Origin: Kitasatospora sp. MMS16-BH015
GTDB lineage: Bacteria > Actinomycetota > Actinomycetes > Streptomycetales > Streptomycetaceae
Direction of reading: 5' to 3'
NCBI RefSeq assembly: GCF_002943525.1
Contig: NZ_CP025394.1
Location: 2,108,001 to 2,172,000 of the forward strand
Length of the DNA: 64,000 nucleotides
In this document: piece by piece, positions 17,729 to 27,698 of the stretch
Layout of the letters: the number at the start of each line of letters is the position of its first letter
Position numbering within the stretch: the first letter of the stretch is position 1
Notes under the pieces: generated by a model
What the model was told of the DNA's origin: nothing
The model's database searches: none
Seen by the model: only the letters and a program-made list of their open reading frames with translations
Program-made: the position numbers and the translations under genes

Positions 17729-20125
17729 ATGTCAGTCCAGCCGTTGGAGTCCACCGACCCCGAGAGCGTCGGCCCGTACCGTCTGCTCGGCAGACTCGGG
17801 GCCGGCGGCATGGGCCGGGTCTATCTGGCCCGCTCGGCCGGCGGCCGGACGGTCGCGGTCAAGGTGGTCCGCGCCGAGCTCGCCGAGGACCAGGAGTTCC
17901 GCGACCGGTTCCGCCGCGAGGTGGCCGCCGCCCAGGCCGTCAGCGGGGCATACACCGCGCCCGTGGTGGACGCCGACCGGGACGGGGCGGTGCCCTGGCT
18001 AGCCACGGCGTACGTGCTCGGGCCCTCGCTGGCCGAGGCGGTCGCCGCGCACGGCCCACTGCCCGCCGACTCCGTCCGCGCGCTCGGCACCGGCCTGGCC
18101 GAGGCGCTGAGCGCGATCCACGCGGCGGGCATCGTGCACCGCGACCTCAAGCCGTCCAACGTGCTGCTGGCCACCGACGGCCCCCGCGTGATCGACTTCG
18201 GCATCGCCCGGGCCCTGGAGGGCTCCCGGCTCACCAGCACCGGCCTGGTGGTCGGCTCGCCGGGCTTCATGAGCCCCGAGCAGGTCAGCGGCGCGGCCCC
18301 GGTCGGGCCACCGGGAGACGTGTTCGCGCTGGGCGCGGTGCTGGTCTACGCGGCCACCGGGCAGGGGCCGTTCAGCGCCGATTCGGATTCGGCGGCCGCC
18401 CTGCTCTACCGGGTGATCCACGACGCGCCGCAGCTCGACGCCGTCCCCGAGGCGCTGCGCCCCGCCGTCACCGCCTGCCTGGCGAAGAACCCGGCCGACC
18501 GCCCCTCCCCCGCCGAGCTCGCCGCCCTGCTCGGGGCCGGCCAGCAGCTCACCCGCGCCACCTGGCTCCCGGCCGAGCTCTCCGCCGAGATCGCGTCCCA
18601 CGCGGCCGAGGTGATGGACATGGAGACCCCAGCCCGGGGCAATCCCGCCGCCGACCCGCGCGCCCCACACCACTCCCCCACCGCGACCAGCCACGCGGCG
18701 CTCCCGGCCGACGGCACCATGAAGCTCGGCGCGGCGGCCCCCGCCGCCCCGCCCGGCTTCGGTCCCGCCCCCGAGGGCTTCGGCCCGCCCACGCCCCCGT
18801 CTGCCGCCCCGGCTCCGGCCACCGATCAGCGGCCCGCGCAGTCCTCCCGCCGCGGCCTGCTGATCGGTGGCGGAGTGGCCGTGCTCGCCGCCGTCGGCGG
18901 CGGCCTCGCCTGGGCGCTCACCGGCGATCCGAAGCAGCCCTCCCCGCCGCCGTCCCCGACGGGGAAGCCCACCACCCCCGCCTCCCCCACCGCCACCAGC
19001 GCCCGGCCCCGGACACCCGGGGTGGCGCCGCAGCCGATCTGGTCGAAGACCATCACCGTCAGCCGCGGCCTCGGCTCGGCCATGCCGGTCTGCTCGGACG
19101 GCCTGGTCTTCTTCGGCGGCGACGGCCTGGTCGCCCTCCAGCTGAGCGACGGCACCCAGCGCTTCAACAGCCCCGACGCCTCCGCGGGTTACCTCGCCGT
19201 GGCGAGCGGCATCGTCTCGTACGGCATGATCACCGACCTGGTGACGGCCGACTCCGCCACCGGCTCGGTGCTCTGGAAGTTCGACGCGACCAAGACGGCC
19301 GCCGGTGCCAAGGAGCAGATCGCTCCGGACAAGGTGCTCGCCGCCGACGACCACCTGATCTACGCCACCTGCTCCTTCGTGCCGCTCGACCAGTACGGCC
19401 TCCCCGACAGCGGCCAGTCGACCCCGGGCATCATGGCGCTCGACCGCAAGAGCGGGGCGGTGGTCTGGAGCCAGCGCCGCAAGGCCAAGGCCGACAACTA
19501 CGTGGCCTCCGTGCTCTCCGCGGGCACGATCCTCTACACCGACTCGCAGAAGAACCTGGTGGCCCGGTCCACCAAGGACGGCTCCCAGAGCTGGTTCGCC
19601 GACACCGACGACCGGGGCAGCTACTACCAGCCGGTGGCGGACGGGCAGCGGGTCTACTGCTCGGTGGCGGGCAACGGGCTGCAGGCCGTGACCATCGCGG
19701 ACGGCAAGCAGGCCTGGGCCAAGACCAAGCCAGCCGGCAGCAAGTACTGGTACAGCCCCGCCGCGGTGGGTGACGGCGTGGTCTACAGCGTGTTCGGCGG
19801 CCAGTCCTTCACCCTCCCCGGCATGACGTACGCCCCGGCCACCAACCCGGTGCTCTACGCCTACGACGCGGCCCAGGGCACCGAGCTGTGGAAGCTCGAG
19901 CTGCCGGACGAGGCCGCGATGGCCGTCTCCCCGGTAGTGGTCGGCACCACCCTCTTCGTGGCCACGCCGAACAAGGGCGTCCACGCCGTGGACACCAAGG
20001 CCCGCAAGGTGATCTGGACGTTCCAGACCGGTCTGAGCGACGCCCTCGACTGGCAGCTGGCCACCGACGGGAAGATACTCGTGGCCGCCCAGGGCACGCA
20101 CGTCTACGCCCTTCCGGCGGTCTGA
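17729..20125 (+). CDS. Membrane Ser/Thr protein kinase with extracellular PQQ-type beta-propeller
   Basis: 798 residues. The Hanks-type kinase domain (about 15-270) has the glycine loop LGAGGMGRVY, Lys45 in VAVKVV, catalytic Asp139 in HRDLKPSN and DFG at 156-158. A Pro-rich linker (300-375) precedes a transmembrane helix (377-399). The C-terminal 360 residues are a PQQ-like WD-type propeller with recurring W-x-F/W repeats (SVLWKFDATK, AVVWSQRRK, ELWKLELPD, VIWTFQTG), lying outside the membrane as a probable ligand sensor. Kinases of this layout (AfsK-like) regulate development and metabolism in Streptomyces. ATG at 17729; dnaE follows 113 bases later with its own promoter. Confidence 0.9.
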   Translation: MSVQPLESTDPESVGPYRLLGRLGAGGMGRVYLARSAGGRTVAVKVVRAELAEDQEFRDRFRREVAAAQAVSGAYTAPVVDADRDGAVPWLATAYVLGPSLAEAVAAHGPLPADSVRALGTGLAEALSAIHAAGIVHRDLKPSNVLLATDGPRVIDFGIARALEGSRLTSTGLVVGSPGFMSPEQVSGAAPVGPPGDVFALGAVLVYAATGQGPFSADSDSAAALLYRVIHDAPQLDAVPEALRPAVTACLAKNPADRPSPAELAALLGAGQQLTRATWLPAELSAEIASHAAEVMDMETPARGNPAADPRAPHHSPTATSHAALPADGTMKLGAAAPAAPPGFGPAPEGFGPPTPPSAAPAPATDQRPAQSSRRGLLIGGGVAVLAAVGGGLAWALTGDPKQPSPPPSPTGKPTTPASPTATSARPRTPGVAPQPIWSKTITVSRGLGSAMPVCSDGLVFFGGDGLVALQLSDGTQRFNSPDASAGYLAVASGIVSYGMITDLVTADSATGSVLWKFDATKTAAGAKEQIAPDKVLAADDHLIYATCSFVPLDQYGLPDSGQSTPGIMALDRKSGAVVWSQRRKAKADNYVASVLSAGTILYTDSQKNLVARSTKDGSQSWFADTDDRGSYYQPVADGQRVYCSVAGNGLQAVTIADGKQAWAKTKPAGSKYWYSPAAVGDGVVYSVFGGQSFTLPGMTYAPATNPVLYAYDAAQGTELWKLELPDEAAMAVSPVVVGTTLFVATPNKGVHAVDTKARKVIWTFQTGLSDALDWQLATDGKILVAAQGTHVYALPAV

Positions 20126-20238
20126 CCCGGCTACCCCCACGAGGCCCGTGGACACCCGTAGACGCGAGACCGTCCTCGGGCCTCACCCGCGTTAGGGTGG
20201 ACGCTTCAGTCCGCCCCATCCCCGAGGAGCAGCGCCCC

Positions 20239-23200
20239 GTGGCCGACAGCTTCGTCCATCTCCACGTGCACACCGAGTACTCGATGCTGGACGGGGCCGC
20301 GAAGAACGGCAAGCTCTTCGCGGAGGCCGAACGGCAAGGCATGCCCGCGATCGCGATGAGCGACCACGGCAACATGTTCGGCGCGTACGAGTTCTACCAC
20401 GCGGCCCAGAAGACCGGCGTGAAGCCGATCATCGGCATCGAGGCGTACGTCGCGCCCGGCTCGCGGTTCGAGAAGAAGCCGGTCTTCTGGTCGCCCGGCG
20501 GCCAGCGCCCGACCAGCAGCGACGGCGAGGGCGGCAAGGACGTCTCCGGTGGTGGCCGCTACACCCACATGACCATGTGGGCCGAGAACGCGACCGGTCT
20601 GCGCAACCTGTTCAAGCTCTCCTCGCTCGCGTCGATGGAGGGTTACTACATGAAGCCCCGGATGGACCGCGAGCTGATCGCGGCCAACTCCACGGGCATC
20701 ATCGCGACCACCGGCTGCCCCTCCGGCGAGGTGCAGACCCGGCTGCGGCTCGGCCAGTACGAGGAGGCCGTCAAGGCCGCCGCCGCCTACCAGGACATCT
20801 TCGGCAAGGAGAACTACTTCCTGGAGCTGATGGACCACGACCTGTCCATCGAGCGCGACGTCCGGGACGACCTGCTGAAGCTCGCCAAGCACCTGAACAT
20901 CCCGCTGCTGGCCACCAACGACTCGCACTACGTCACCGCCGACCAGGCGGACGCCCACGACAGCCTGCTCTGCGTCGGCGTGGGCAAGAACAAGGACGAC
21001 CCGAACCGGTTCAAGTTCAACGGCTCCGGTTACTACATCAAGACCCCGGAGGAGATGCGCGAGCTCTTCCCCGACCACCCGGAGGCCTGCTCCAACACGC
21101 TGGCGATCGGCGAGCGGATCGGCTCCTACAAGGAGGTCTTCGACTACGTCGACCGGATGCCGCAGTTCGACGTGCCGGAGGGCGAGACCCAGGCCTCCTA
21201 CCTGCGGCAGAAGATCGCAGCCGGCCTCAAGCACCGCTACGGCGACAACCCGAGCCAGGAGGTGCTCGACCGCGTCGAGCTGGAGATGGGCGTCATCACG
21301 CCCATGGGCTTCGACGCGTACTTCCTCGTGGTCGCCGACATCTGCCAGTACGGGCGCGACAACGGCATCCCGGTCGGCCCCGGCCGTGGTTCGGCGGCAG
21401 GCTCGATGGTCGCCTACCTGACCGGCATCACCCAGCTCGACCCGCTGGAGCACGACCTCCTCTTCGAGCGGTTCCTCAACCCCGAGCGCATCAACCCCCC
21501 GGACGTCGACATCGACTTCGACGACCGCCAGCGCGACCAGATGGTGCGCTACGTCACCGAGAAGTACGGCGCCGCCTACACCGCCCAGGTCAACACCTTC
21601 GGCACCATCAAGGCCAAGGCCGCCGTCAAGGACGCCAACCGCATCCTCGGGTACCCCTTCTCGATGGGCGACCGCATCACCAAGGCGATGCCGCCGGACG
21701 TGATGGGCAAGGGCGTGCCGCTGGCGGATCTCTTCAACGAGAAGCACCCTCGCTACAACGAGGGCACCGAGATCCGCACCATGTACGCCAACGAGCCCGA
21801 CGTCAAGAAGATCATCGACACCGGCCTCGGCATCGAGGGCCTGATCCGCGGCACCGGCGTGCACGCCGCCGCCGTCATCCTCTCCTCGACCCCGCTGCTC
21901 GAACTGATCCCGCTGCACATGCGGGACAAGGACGGCGTGATCATCACCGGCTTCGACTACCCGTCGTGCGAAGCCATGGGTCTGATCAAGATGGACTTCC
22001 TGGGTCTGCGGAACCTGGGCATCATCGACCACTGCATCAAGATCGTGAAGTCCAACCGGGGCGTGGACGTCGACATCGAGAAGATCCCGATCGACGACCC
22101 GACCACCTACCAGCTGCTCGCCCGCGGTGACACCCTGGGCGTGTTCCAGCTCGACGGTGGCCCCATGCGCGCCCTGCTCAAGCTCATGAAGCCCACCGAG
22201 TTCGCCGACATCTCCGCCGTCTCGGCGCTGTACCGCCCGGGCCCGATGGGCATGAACTCGCACACCAACTACGCGCTCCGCAAGAACGCCCAGCAGGAGA
22301 TCATCCCGATCCACCCCGAGCTGGAGGAGCCGCTCAAGGACGTCCTCGGCCCCACCTACGGCCTGATCGTCTACCAGGAGCAGGTGCAGCGAGCCGCCCA
22401 GGTGCTGGCCGGCTACTCGCTCGGCCAGGCCGACCTGCTCCGCCGCGCGATGGGCAAGAAGAAGAAGGAGGTCCTGGAGAAGGAGTTCGTCCCCTTCCAC
22501 GCGGGCTGCAAGGAGCGCGGCTACTCCGACGAGGCGATCCAGGCGGTCTGGGACGTGCTGGTCCCGTTCGCCGGGTACGCGTTCAACAAATCGCACTCCG
22601 CCGCCTACGGCCTGGTCTCGTACCAGACGGCCTACCTCAAGGCGAACTACCCCGCCGAGTACATGGCCGCCCTGCTCACCTCGGTCGCGGACGACAAGGA
22701 CAAGATGGCCGTCTACCTGGCGGAGTGCCGCCAGATGGGCATCAAGATCCTCTCCCCCGACGTCAACGAGTCCGTGGTCGACTTCACCGCCGTCGGCTCC
22801 GACGTCCGCTTCGGCCTCAAGGCCGTCCGCAACGTGGGCGTCAACGTCATCGAGTCGCTGATCAAGACCCGCAAGGAGAAGGGCAAGTACACCTCCTTCG
22901 CGGATTTCCTCGACAAGGTCGAGCTGGTCGCCTGCAACAAGCGCACCATCGACTCGCTGATCAAGGCCGGCGCCTTCGACTCGCTCGGCCACACCCGCCA
23001 GTCCCTGGTCGCGGTGCACGAGAACGCGATCGACGCCGTCACCGGCCTCAAGAAGCAGCAGGCCATCGGGCAGGACGACCTGTTCGGCGCGATGGACACC
23101 GGGGCCGACGCCCCCGCGATCGGCCTCGACTTCGAGCTGACCGACCGCGAGTGGCCGCGCAAGCAACTGCTCAGCCTGGAGCGGGAGATGCTCGGCCTGT

Positions 23201-23787
23201 ACGTCTCCAGCCACCCGCTGGACGGCGCCGAGCACATCCTGGCCCGCAACCGCGACATCTCCATCGCCGAGCTGCTCGGCTCCGGCCGCACCGAGGGCGA
23301 GGTCCGGCTCTCCGGCCTGATCACCAACGTCGACCGCCGGATCAACAAGGCGGGCAACGCCTGGGCGATCATCACCCTGGCCGACCGCGACGGCTCCGTC
23401 GAGGTCCTCTTCTTCCCGGCCACCTACAACCTGATGGCCGACCAGATGGTCGAGGACAACGTCATCTCCGCCCGCGGCCGGCTCAACGAGCGCGACGGCT
23501 CGCTCTCCATCTTCGGCCAGGAGATCACCACCCTCGACATCTCCTCCGCCGAGCACGGCGGCAAGCCGCCCATCCAGATCACCATGCAGGCCGCCAAGGT
23601 CGAGTCCAAGGTCATCCGCGAGCTCAAGCGCTCGCTCAAGGCCCACCCCGGCGACGTCCCGGTCCGCCTGCTCACCACCAGCCGCCAGAAGGACGTGCTC
23701 TACGAGCTCGGCTTCCTGGTCGACAACAACACCGCCTTCGCCAGCGAGATCAAGACCCTCCTCGGCCCCTCCGCCTGGACGGTCTGA
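20239..23787 (+). CDS. dnaE: DNA polymerase III alpha subunit, DnaE1 type
   Basis: 1182 residues, the expected length for actinobacterial DnaE1, the main replicative polymerase. An N-terminal PHP domain begins FVHLHVHTEYSMLDGA. The palm has GPGRGSAAGS and the metal-binding acidic pair D422 and D424 in PDVDIDFDD, then the third acidic region, helix-hairpin-helix and an OB fold (VRLSGLITNVDRR...) near residues 1020-1100. The GTG at 20239 has gaggag at proper spacing and starts exactly at the PHP strand. A possible -10, TAGGGT, is near 20193. A perfect hairpin terminates the gene. It marks this region as stable chromosomal core. Confidence 0.97.
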   Translation: MADSFVHLHVHTEYSMLDGAAKNGKLFAEAERQGMPAIAMSDHGNMFGAYEFYHAAQKTGVKPIIGIEAYVAPGSRFEKKPVFWSPGGQRPTSSDGEGGKDVSGGGRYTHMTMWAENATGLRNLFKLSSLASMEGYYMKPRMDRELIAANSTGIIATTGCPSGEVQTRLRLGQYEEAVKAAAAYQDIFGKENYFLELMDHDLSIERDVRDDLLKLAKHLNIPLLATNDSHYVTADQADAHDSLLCVGVGKNKDDPNRFKFNGSGYYIKTPEEMRELFPDHPEACSNTLAIGERIGSYKEVFDYVDRMPQFDVPEGETQASYLRQKIAAGLKHRYGDNPSQEVLDRVELEMGVITPMGFDAYFLVVADICQYGRDNGIPVGPGRGSAAGSMVAYLTGITQLDPLEHDLLFERFLNPERINPPDVDIDFDDRQRDQMVRYVTEKYGAAYTAQVNTFGTIKAKAAVKDANRILGYPFSMGDRITKAMPPDVMGKGVPLADLFNEKHPRYNEGTEIRTMYANEPDVKKIIDTGLGIEGLIRGTGVHAAAVILSSTPLLELIPLHMRDKDGVIITGFDYPSCEAMGLIKMDFLGLRNLGIIDHCIKIVKSNRGVDVDIEKIPIDDPTTYQLLARGDTLGVFQLDGGPMRALLKLMKPTEFADISAVSALYRPGPMGMNSHTNYALRKNAQQEIIPIHPELEEPLKDVLGPTYGLIVYQEQVQRAAQVLAGYSLGQADLLRRAMGKKKKEVLEKEFVPFHAGCKERGYSDEAIQAVWDVLVPFAGYAFNKSHSAAYGLVSYQTAYLKANYPAEYMAALLTSVADDKDKMAVYLAECRQMGIKILSPDVNESVVDFTAVGSDVRFGLKAVRNVGVNVIESLIKTRKEKGKYTSFADFLDKVELVACNKRTIDSLIKAGAFDSLGHTRQSLVAVHENAIDAVTGLKKQQAIGQDDLFGAMDTGADAPAIGLDFELTDREWPRKQLLSLEREMLGLYVSSHPLDGAEHILARNRDISIAELLGSGRTEGEVRLSGLITNVDRRINKAGNAWAIITLADRDGSVEVLFFPATYNLMADQMVEDNVISARGRLNERDGSLSIFGQEITTLDISSAEHGGKPPIQITMQAAKVESKVIRELKRSLKAHPGDVPVRLLTTSRQKDVLYELGFLVDNNTAFASEIKTLLGPSAWTV

Positions 23788-23804
23788 CCCGCCCGCCGCC
23801 GCTC

Positions 23805-23840
23805 ATATCCTCCCGGCCCGCTCGCGGGCCGGGAGGATAT
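23805..23840 (+). terminator. dnaE terminator hairpin
   Basis: Perfect 16-bp arms: atatcctcccggcccg (23805-23820), loop ctcg, and cgggccgggaggatat (23825-23840), 18 bases past the dnaE stop. No U-tract. Confidence 0.85.
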
Positions 23841-23932
23841 TCGGTGAAGACTTCCCCGCCGCTGCCTCTAAGATCACCCCCGACCTACCGGAAACGCCGG
23901 ATCACCAGGTCGTTTCCTTGGAGGGGGCACCC

Positions 23933-24499
23933 GTGGGCCTCGTTGTCGTCGGCATCCTCGTCGCACTGCTCGTCCTGCTGCTGTGGTCGGTGGTCCGCAC
24001 CTACAACCGGCTGGTCCGGCTGCGGAACCAGACCCAGGCCTCCTGGGCGCAGATCGACGTCCAGCTCAAGCGCCGGCACGAGCTGATACCGAACCTGGTC
24101 GAGGCCGCGCGCGGGTACGCCGGGCACGAGCGGTCCACCTTCGAGACCGTGGTCGCCGCCCGCGGGGTGGCCACCGGGGCCGGGCTCGACGTGACCGGCA
24201 CCGCCTCGGCCGAGCAGGCGCTGACCGCCTCGCTCGGCAAGCTGCTCGCCCTCGGCGAGAGCTACCCGCAGCTCAAGGCCGATCGCCACTTCGCCACCCT
24301 GCAGACCGAGTTGGCCACCGCCGAGGACAAGATCGCGTACGCGCGGCAGTTCTACAACAGCGCCGTGCAGAGCTACCACACCGCGCTCGAGGGCTTCCCG
24401 GGCAATCTGGTCGGCAAGCTCGGCGGCGGCCACGGCCACCGCGAGTACTTCGAGGCCGGCTCCGCCGCCGAGGCCCCGGTGCGGGTGAACTTCGCATGA
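23933..24499 (+). CDS. LemA family protein
   Basis: 188 residues: one N-terminal membrane helix (about 2-22, LVVVGILVALLVLLLWSVV) followed by YNRLVRLRNQTQASWAQIDVQLKRRHELIPNLVEAARGY, the diagnostic LemA segment, and a long helical bundle with the conserved ARQFYNSAVQSYHTALEGFPGNL near the C-terminus. The GTG at 23933 is preferred over a TTG at 23918 because the latter lies inside the ggagggggc Shine-Dalgarno. Its stop overlaps the start of the next gene (ATGA), so the two are translationally coupled. LemA is widespread and its role is unknown. Confidence 0.92.
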   Translation: MGLVVVGILVALLVLLLWSVVRTYNRLVRLRNQTQASWAQIDVQLKRRHELIPNLVEAARGYAGHERSTFETVVAARGVATGAGLDVTGTASAEQALTASLGKLLALGESYPQLKADRHFATLQTELATAEDKIAYARQFYNSAVQSYHTALEGFPGNLVGKLGGGHGHREYFEAGSAAEAPVRVNFA

Positions 24500-26010
24500 G
24501 CGTGGACGCCACCCTCTACTGGAGCGGCGCCGGCCTGGTCGCGCTCTGGTTCGCCCTCTTCGGCCTCGCCCTCGCGGCCACTCGCAACGGCACCGTCCGG
24601 CCCGGCCCCGCCACCCAGGAGTTCGGCCCCGAGCCGGAGCCGCCCGCCGTGGTGGCCCTGCTGGCCAACCGCTGGCACTCCTTCGACCACGCCGCCGCCG
24701 CGACCCTGCTCGACCTCGCCGCCCGCGGCCTGGTCGAACTCCGCCAGCCCGGTGACGACCCGGGCCAGACCACCGTCCACCGCACCGCCAAGGAGGCCGA
24801 GCGGCTCACCCCGTACGAGCAGCGCGTGCTCGGCCGGGTCACCGACCAGGCCCGTGAGAACGGCGCCCCGATCGGCGCCATCGCCTTCCGCTCCACCGAG
24901 CGGGCGAGCTCCTGGCACACCGCCTTCCGCAAGGACGTGCTCGCCGAGGCCCGCCGCCGCGGCCTCTCGCGGGCCCGGTTCGGCCCCCTGCTGGCCGGCG
25001 CGCTGCACCTTGCCGCATTCGCCCCCGGCGTGCTGCTCGCCCTCGGCGTCATCGCCGGCGGGCACAACATCCGCGCCGCCTTCGTGGTCGGCGCCGTCCC
25101 CACCATCCCGCTCAACTACCTGCTGGCCCGGGCGATCGGCGAACGCGCCACCCCGCTCGGCCTGGAGCGGGCCGGCCACTGGGCCGGCGTCCAGGCCTGG
25201 CTGCGGGCCCACGAGGACTTCGCCCAGCTGCCACCGGCCTCGGTCACCGTCTGGGACCGCTACCTCGGCTACGGCTCCGCGCTCGGCGTCACCACCCTGA
25301 CCACCCGCCTGCTCGGCTTCGACGCGGGCGACAAGCGCCGGGTCTGGTCCTCCTACGGCGGCGCCTGGCGCCCGGTGCGGATCAGCTACCCGCGCCTGCG
25401 GCCCGCCTTCGGCGCCTCCCCGGCCCAGCTGCTCCGCCAGGCCGGCGCGGCCGCCGTCGTCGCCGTCGGCCTGGTCCTGTTCGTGACGCTGCGCCGGCCC
25501 GAGTGGGCCGTCACCACCGGCGACGTGGGCCACTCCATGCGGCGGGCCGGCCTGCTGCTGTCCTTCGGCTGGGTCGTCATCGGCCTGCTCGCCCTGGCCG
25601 TCGCCAGCCGCTTCCACCGCTGGACGCTCTTCCTCGCCTTCCTGGCCCTGATGCCCGGCAACTTCGCCAGCGGACACGGCTGGCTCCGCGACGGCCTGGC
25701 ACACCGGGGCCCGCTGCTCGGTGAGAGCATCGCCATCGGCTGCGCCCTCCTGCTGGCCGCCGCCTACCTCATCCTCGCGGCCCTCGAGCGCCGCACCCCC
25801 CACACCGTCACCGGCGAGGTCCTCCGCCTCGAGCCCCGCGCCAACCCCAGACTCCCCCGCTACCTCGCCCTCGACCCCGGCACCACCGACCGCACCACCG
25901 CCTGGGCCCTCCCCGCCGACGCCCCACCCCTCCCCCCGGGCAGCATCGTCCGCCTCACCGTCTCCCCCAACACCCGCGTCATCCGCTCCGCCGAACCGGT
26001 CGCGGCCTGA
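24496..26010 (+). CDS. DUF2207-like predicted membrane protein
   Basis: 504 residues. One hydrophobic segment at the N-terminus, then a cytoplasmic winged-helix-like block (about 50-140, PPAVVALLANRW...AAAATLLDLAARGLVEL) that I recognise as the DUF2207 C-terminal core, then membrane segments near 165-205, 315-335, 350-372, 380-395 and 410-430, and a C-terminal domain (435-504). The large extracellular N-terminal domain of full DUF2207 proteins is absent. LemA and DUF2207 genes are often neighbours; the 4-base ATGA overlap supports joint function at the membrane. Confidence 0.78.
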   Translation: MSVDATLYWSGAGLVALWFALFGLALAATRNGTVRPGPATQEFGPEPEPPAVVALLANRWHSFDHAAAATLLDLAARGLVELRQPGDDPGQTTVHRTAKEAERLTPYEQRVLGRVTDQARENGAPIGAIAFRSTERASSWHTAFRKDVLAEARRRGLSRARFGPLLAGALHLAAFAPGVLLALGVIAGGHNIRAAFVVGAVPTIPLNYLLARAIGERATPLGLERAGHWAGVQAWLRAHEDFAQLPPASVTVWDRYLGYGSALGVTTLTTRLLGFDAGDKRRVWSSYGGAWRPVRISYPRLRPAFGASPAQLLRQAGAAAVVAVGLVLFVTLRRPEWAVTTGDVGHSMRRAGLLLSFGWVVIGLLALAVASRFHRWTLFLAFLALMPGNFASGHGWLRDGLAHRGPLLGESIAIGCALLLAAAYLILAALERRTPHTVTGEVLRLEPRANPRLPRYLALDPGTTDRTTAWALPADAPPLPPGSIVRLTVSPNTRVIRSAEPVAA

Positions 26011-26098
26011 GCGGCCGCACCTGCGGATTCACCCGCGAGCTACGGGGGTCGAGGCTAGGATCCGGGGATCGGAGCGGGACGGCGGACGGAGCCAGGGC

Positions 26099-26611
26099 AT
26101 GGACCACGAGGACGAAGCCGAGCTCAAGCGGGCACTCGGCATCCGGTCCTGGCGGAACCTCTCCAAGGAGAAGGTGGTCAGGTTCGCGGCCGCGATACCC
26201 GACGTGGGCACCGAGGTGCGCCTGAAGATCATCGAGCAGTTCCCCGCCTTCAAGGACCTCGCCAAGGGCTCCGTGGACGCGGTCCGACAGGCACACCAAT
26301 CGACGGTCGACGCCAACGAGACGAGCCAGGACCACTTCCACCGGGCGTCCCAACAGCAGCGGGACGCCCTCAAGACCGATCTCGACCGGGACGACCTCAG
26401 CTGGGAGCAGCGGCAGGTCCTCCACGAGCGCTACCGGGAGAACGTGCAGCAGGAGTACCGGAAGGACAGCGAGTCCAAGAAGTTCCTGGAGGCGGGGCTC
26501 AGGACGGTGGCGGTCGGCGCCGGTGCCGCGCTCGCCCTGGGTGCGGCCTTCGTCGGCGTCAAGGTGCTCGGCGAGGCCAAGGACGGCTCGGGGGACTCAC
26601 CGGGCTCCTAG
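26099..26611 (+). CDS. Hypothetical protein with C-terminal membrane segment
   Basis: 170 residues. The first 135 are charged and helical with strong coiled-coil character (QSTVDANETSQDHFHRASQQ, then SWEQRQVLHERYRENV). A single hydrophobic stretch, TVAVGAGAALALGAAFVGVK (about 140-159), is near the end, so it is probably tail-anchored facing the cytoplasm. The ATG at 26099 follows agccaggg; a TAGGAT box about 40 bases upstream is a possible -10. I do not recognise the family. It converges with the next gene, 28 bases between stops. Confidence 0.65.
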   Translation: MDHEDEAELKRALGIRSWRNLSKEKVVRFAAAIPDVGTEVRLKIIEQFPAFKDLAKGSVDAVRQAHQSTVDANETSQDHFHRASQQQRDALKTDLDRDDLSWEQRQVLHERYRENVQQEYRKDSESKKFLEAGLRTVAVGAGAALALGAAFVGVKVLGEAKDGSGDSPGS

Positions 26612-26639
26612 AGCGCGACCGGCCGGCCCTGGGGCGTGG

Positions 26640-26969
26640 TCAGTCCCCGATGAACTGCAGGTAGCTGCCCGGCGTGGCCGCGCACTGGGCGAGGAGACCG
26701 TCGAGATCGAGCAGGGCCGCCCGCTGCCGCCCGTCGGCGCAGTCATCGACCAGGGCGGCGACCTCCCGGCGGGCGGCTTCGGCCTCCTGCTCGTTGAACA
26801 GGGTGTCGCCGTACGGGTCAACCCAGCCCAACTTGCCCGAGCCGTGGCGGTCCAGGGAGCTCAGCGCATGGGCGAGTGCCTCGCCGTACGCGTAGGACCC
26901 GCGGAGCAGGGTGGCCCGTGACGAGCCGCGGCCGGGGCGGGCCGAGTGGAGTTCGAGTTCGATGCCCAT
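26640..26969 (-). CDS. Hypothetical small protein
   Basis: 109 residues, soluble, no signal peptide, with helical segments in the second half (EQEAEAARREVAALVDDCADGR) and a conserved-looking GKLGWVDPYGDTLFN. It starts 21 bases after the stop of the lipoprotein gene on the same strand, so both are probably in one transcript. Family not recognised. Confidence 0.6.
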   Translation of the reverse strand: MGIELELHSARPGRGSSRATLLRGSYAYGEALAHALSSLDRHGSGKLGWVDPYGDTLFNEQEAEAARREVAALVDDCADGRQRAALLDLDGLLAQCAATPGSYLQFIGD

Positions 26970-26990
26970 GGTCCACCGATGCTCCCACGG

Positions 26991-27698
26991 TCAGTGGCGG
27001 ACGACCGGCTCGACGAAGAGGGTGTCGGTGCCGCGGGCGTCGTTGCCGGCGGCGAGGGAGGTACCGGGCCAGGCGATCTTGAAGGAGTGGGTCTCGCCGG
27101 GCGGGGTGATGGTCATGGTGGTGACCGGGTCGCCGTTGTGGCCCTTGGGGGCCGGGCGGTACCAGACGGTGGCCTGGGCGAACTGGTTGAAGGCGAGGGT
27201 GACGGGGGCCGCCTGGCCCCGGCCGCGCGGGACGGAGGTGGAGCCCTCGCTGATCGCCAGGTCGATCCCGGGGAAGCCGTTCAGGACGCAGGCCTGCTGG
27301 GACTTGTTGTAGAAGGACACCGTGACGGAGACCAGGTCCGGCAGGGGCGGGGTCGCGTTGCCCACCGAGTTGGAGATGACCAGGCTGTCCGTGGTGCAGG
27401 CGGCGGTGCCCGGGATCTTGGCCGGCGTGGTGCCGTCGCCCTGGGCCTTGACCGGCGAGGCGGTCACTGCGGTCTTGCCGGCGGAACCGGTGGTGCCGGC
27501 CGAACCGCCGGCCGAACCGCCGGTGGAGCCCGGGGCGGCGCTGCCGGCCGCGGCCGGGGCGCCTGCGGCGGCCGCCGCGCTGCTCGGCGCCGAGACGGCC
27601 GCGCCGCCGTCGGCCGGCTTGTCGTCCTGGCAGGCCGTCAGCGCCAGACCCGTCACGACCAGCACCGCACCTGCCGCAAGGGCACGCTGAACACGCAT
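26991..27698 (-). CDS. Lipoprotein with DUF4232 domain
   Basis: 235 residues. A lipoprotein signal peptide with lipobox LTAC (Cys23) is followed by an Ala/Gly/Ser/Thr-rich spacer with GGSAGGSAG-type repeats (about 35-75). The C-terminal 150 residues form a DUF4232-like beta-sandwich: CTTDSLVISN, then VSFYNKSQQACVLNGFPGIDL with two Cys that probably bond. The ATG at 27698 has ggggaga upstream; longer reading frames exist but would bury the signal peptide. It is anchored on the outer face of the membrane; function unknown. Confidence 0.85.
   Translation of the reverse strand: MRVQRALAAGAVLVVTGLALTACQDDKPADGGAAVSAPSSAAAAAGAPAAAGSAAPGSTGGSAGGSAGTTGSAGKTAVTASPVKAQGDGTTPAKIPGTAACTTDSLVISNSVGNATPPLPDLVSVTVSFYNKSQQACVLNGFPGIDLAISEGSTSVPRGRGQAAPVTLAFNQFAQATVWYRPAPKGHNGDPVTTMTITPPGETHSFKIAWPGTSLAAGNDARGTDTLFVEPVVRH

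Noticed and set aside
20206..23646. A minus-strand frame of 1146 codons opposite dnaE
   Set aside because: Shadow of dnaE; composition is Val/Leu/Asp/Gly-biased with no recognisable fold.
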